A stretch of 64,000 nucleotides of DNA from Flavobacterium frigidimaris (GTDB lineage Bacteria; Bacteroidota; Bacteroidia; Flavobacteriales; Flavobacteriaceae): assembly GCA_900129595.1 (NCBI GenBank), contig FQWG01000003.1:62001-126000 (forward strand), written 5' to 3'. The notes below the pieces were generated by a model that saw only the letters and a list, made by a program, of their open reading frames with translations, was not told where the DNA came from and made no database searches. Shown here in pieces: positions 62,531 through 64,000 of the stretch. Numbering within the stretch: the stretch's first letter is position 1; each line of letters begins with the position of its first letter. The position numbers and the translations under genes are program-made.

Positions 62531-64000
62531 TTACTGTTTCTTAATATTAAAAGAAGGTGCTTCGTAATCGTCTTTCAAATAATTTTCGGGAATCGTAGTG
62601 TTATTCCCGTCACGTACCGCATTATAATGTGGTGACATAATCTCGATTCCGGCTGCATTAAATGAATCCTGAATATTTTGATGAAGCGACGAATAAATTA
62701 AAGGCTGTTGTGTGGGATGCTTTGTATAAACATTGATTTGATACGAAACATAAAAATCATCTAAACTAGTCTGCAAAACAAAAGGCTGAGGTGTTTTTTC
62801 TACCATTTCTGTTTTTAATGCGGCTTCGATCAAAGCTTTATGAATGGCTGCCCACGGTACATCATAACCTATCGAAACTGTACTATGAATTAATAAACCA
62901 TTGTTGACCTGCTTTGTATTGGAGGAATAATTGGTAGAGGTACTTGACAAAACTGTAGCATTTGGTATCGTAATGTCTTCGAATTTTGGCGTTCTGATAC
63001 GGGTAACTAAAGCAGTTTTCTCGATAACTTCTCCACTGACATCTCCTATTTTGATAAAGTCTCCAATCTTGAACGGACGCATATAAGTAATCACTAATCC
63101 CGCGACCATATTTGCAATAGCATTAGAAGAACCTAATGAGAACAGAATACCCACGAATACGGAAACTCCTTTAAAAATTGGGGAATCTGATCCGGGCAAA
63201 TAGGGAAAAATAATAACAACCATAAAAGCCAGCAGCAAAAACCTGACAATATTAAATGTCGGCATTGCCCAGTCACTATAAAAACCATCGATTTTTATAT
63301 TTTCTTTTTTAATTTCATCAAAAAAGAAACGGATCACTTTTATCGTGTATTTAAAAATAAAAACAATCACGACAATGGTCACCAAACTTGGTAAGAAATC
63401 TACAAATCCCATTACCGCTAATTTTGCCGGAGTAAGGATCCATCGCAATAAAGTTGTTGTATAAGCTTCTGTAGCCGGAAAAATACTAAACAATATAGGC
63501 AGGGACAGATATACAATTAAAACTAACGTAATCCCTTTGACAAAGCTGTACAATTGCATTAAGAGAGATTGCTGCTTTTGTGGCGACAGGATTTTTATAT
63601 TATTATAATTGAACCCTTTAAAATACTTATCACTGTTTTTTAGGATATGCAGCTTTACGCGATTAAAAGCTTTGCCTACAAAATATAAAACTATGCTTAT
63701 GATTAAGATCAGTAATGCTGTATATCCAAGTCTTTTGGGAAGCATGGAATAATTCTCATTCTGGTAAATAATTGCTTTTTTAATTAAACTTAGATTACGT
63801 TTGGCAATATAAGCGGCAGTTTGATTTTCGGCCTTTGCATCGATCTCTAAAATAGACATAATGACAAAATCGTTCTTGTACATAATATCCTGAGAGATAT
63901 CTGAAGGCACGACAGAAATAGAATCTTCTTTAAAAAAAGAGTCCTCATAAAGCTTTCTTATTTTTCCGGCAATAGCATCTGCCCTGCTTTCAGCTGAGAA
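62531..64000 (-). CDS. MscS-family mechanosensitive ion channel (5' end cut by window)
   Basis: The frame is open from base 64000 to the stop at 62531, so the N-terminus lies beyond the window; a GTG at 63910 is internal. The visible part has a periplasmic leader (AESRADAIAGKIRKLYEDSF), about four membrane helices (LGYTALLILIISIVLYFVG, GITLVLIVYLSLPILFSIFP, AVMGFVDFLPSLVTIVVIVF, FLLLAFMVVIIFPYLP), then the MscS pore helix VGILFSLGSSNAIANMVAGL and beta-domain MRPFKIGDFIKIGDVSGEVI, followed by KTALVTRIRTPKFEDITIPN. It releases osmolytes on hypo-osmotic shock. The N-terminal pre-domain marks it as a larger MscK/MscM-like form. Confidence 0.9.
   Translation of the reverse strand, partial: FSAESRADAIAGKIRKLYEDSFFKEDSISVVPSDISQDIMYKNDFVIMSILEIDAKAENQTAAYIAKRNLSLIKKAIIYQNENYSMLPKRLGYTALLILIISIVLYFVGKAFNRVKLHILKNSDKYFKGFNYNNIKILSPQKQQSLLMQLYSFVKGITLVLIVYLSLPILFSIFPATEAYTTTLLRWILTPAKLAVMGFVDFLPSLVTIVVIVFIFKYTIKVIRFFFDEIKKENIKIDGFYSDWAMPTFNIVRFLLLAFMVVIIFPYLPGSDSPIFKGVSVFVGILFSLGSSNAIANMVAGLVITYMRPFKIGDFIKIGDVSGEVIEKTALVTRIRTPKFEDITIPNATVLSSTSTNYSSNTKQVNNGLLIHSTVSIGYDVPWAAIHKALIEAALKTEMVEKTPQPFVLQTSLDDFYVSYQINVYTKHPTQQPLIYSSLHQNIQDSFNAAGIEIMSPHYNAVRDGNNTTIPENYLKDDYEAPSFNIKKQ

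Noticed and set aside
1..64000. tRNA or rRNA genes
   Set aside because: Reading both strands I saw no clover-leaf with a conserved GGTTCRANYCC arm and no rRNA sequence; a dedicated scan was not possible, so a missed tRNA cannot be excluded.

Overview
This 64 kb chromosomal window looks like a Flavobacterium or a close relative in the Flavobacteriia (phylum Bacteroidota). The evidence is low GC, weak Shine-Dalgarno signals, promoters of the TTTG-N20-TAnnTTTG type, SusC/SusD proteins, BatA, TIGR02757, DUF6095, DUF6146-like and DUF6787-like families, and abundant short palindromic intergenic repeats. Both ends cut a gene: an AraC-type regulator on the left and an MscS-type channel on the right. 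I saw no tRNA, rRNA, CRISPR array, transposase or prophage.

Layout. 1-8 kb: AraC regulator (partial), murQ with a DUF6095 partner, pentapeptide-repeat protein, DinB-like DUF1572 protein, small lipoprotein, TerC-type membrane protein, and a cNMP/CBS/DUF294 nucleotidyltransferase paired with a DnaQ-like exonuclease. 8-14 kb: the topoisomerase IV locus (parE, parC, minus strand), which carries two gene remnants. One is the C-terminal third of a ClpV-type AAA+ ATPase. The other, between parE and parC, is a YhcG/DUF1016 gene that has lost its nuclease core. 14-21 kb: pncB, a transglutaminase-like protein, FMN reductase, YihY, ychF and a surface-type protein, all on minus. 21-25 kb: ferredoxin facing a LuxC-like acyl-CoA reductase-serC-serA set, with two consensus promoters back to back. 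25-32 kb: small envelope proteins, a NAGPA-type glycosidase, a LolD-like ABC ATPase with a transmembrane hairpin inserted in its nucleotide-binding domain, TIGR02757, a DEAD-box helicase and a lactonase. 33-39 kb: BatA-like protein, a dihydroorotase homologue without its zinc ligands, a DUF4870-like protein, an esterase, and a gene broken by one in-frame stop next to a membrane protein. 39-46 kb: lipoprotein, metallo-hydrolase, a 486-residue protein I do not recognise, bcp, nth, a TPR protein, a 47-residue protein and an ECF sigma factor. 47-59 kb: a complete beta-glucan utilisation locus. 59-64 kb: uvrA, a small membrane protein and the MscS channel.

How genes work together. The utilisation locus (regulator, SusC, SusD, glycan-binding lipoprotein, GH16 lipoprotein, secreted GH16) reads as a laminarin or mixed-linkage beta-glucan system: surface capture and endo-cleavage, SusCD import, further endo-cleavage in the periplasm, and control by a membrane-spanning propeller/Y_Y_Y/HTH protein. 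No exo-glucosidase is in the window, so final hydrolysis must be encoded elsewhere. SerC and SerA make serine from 3-phosphoglycerate. The DUF294 protein and the exonuclease form a two-gene unit.

Most unusual items: the LolD-like ATPase with a membrane hairpin between Walker A and the Q-loop; the two remnants flanking and splitting parEC; the metal-less dihydroorotase in an envelope-gene cluster; a roughly 180-residue unassigned domain inside a GH16 lipoprotein; and several structured intergenic elements.
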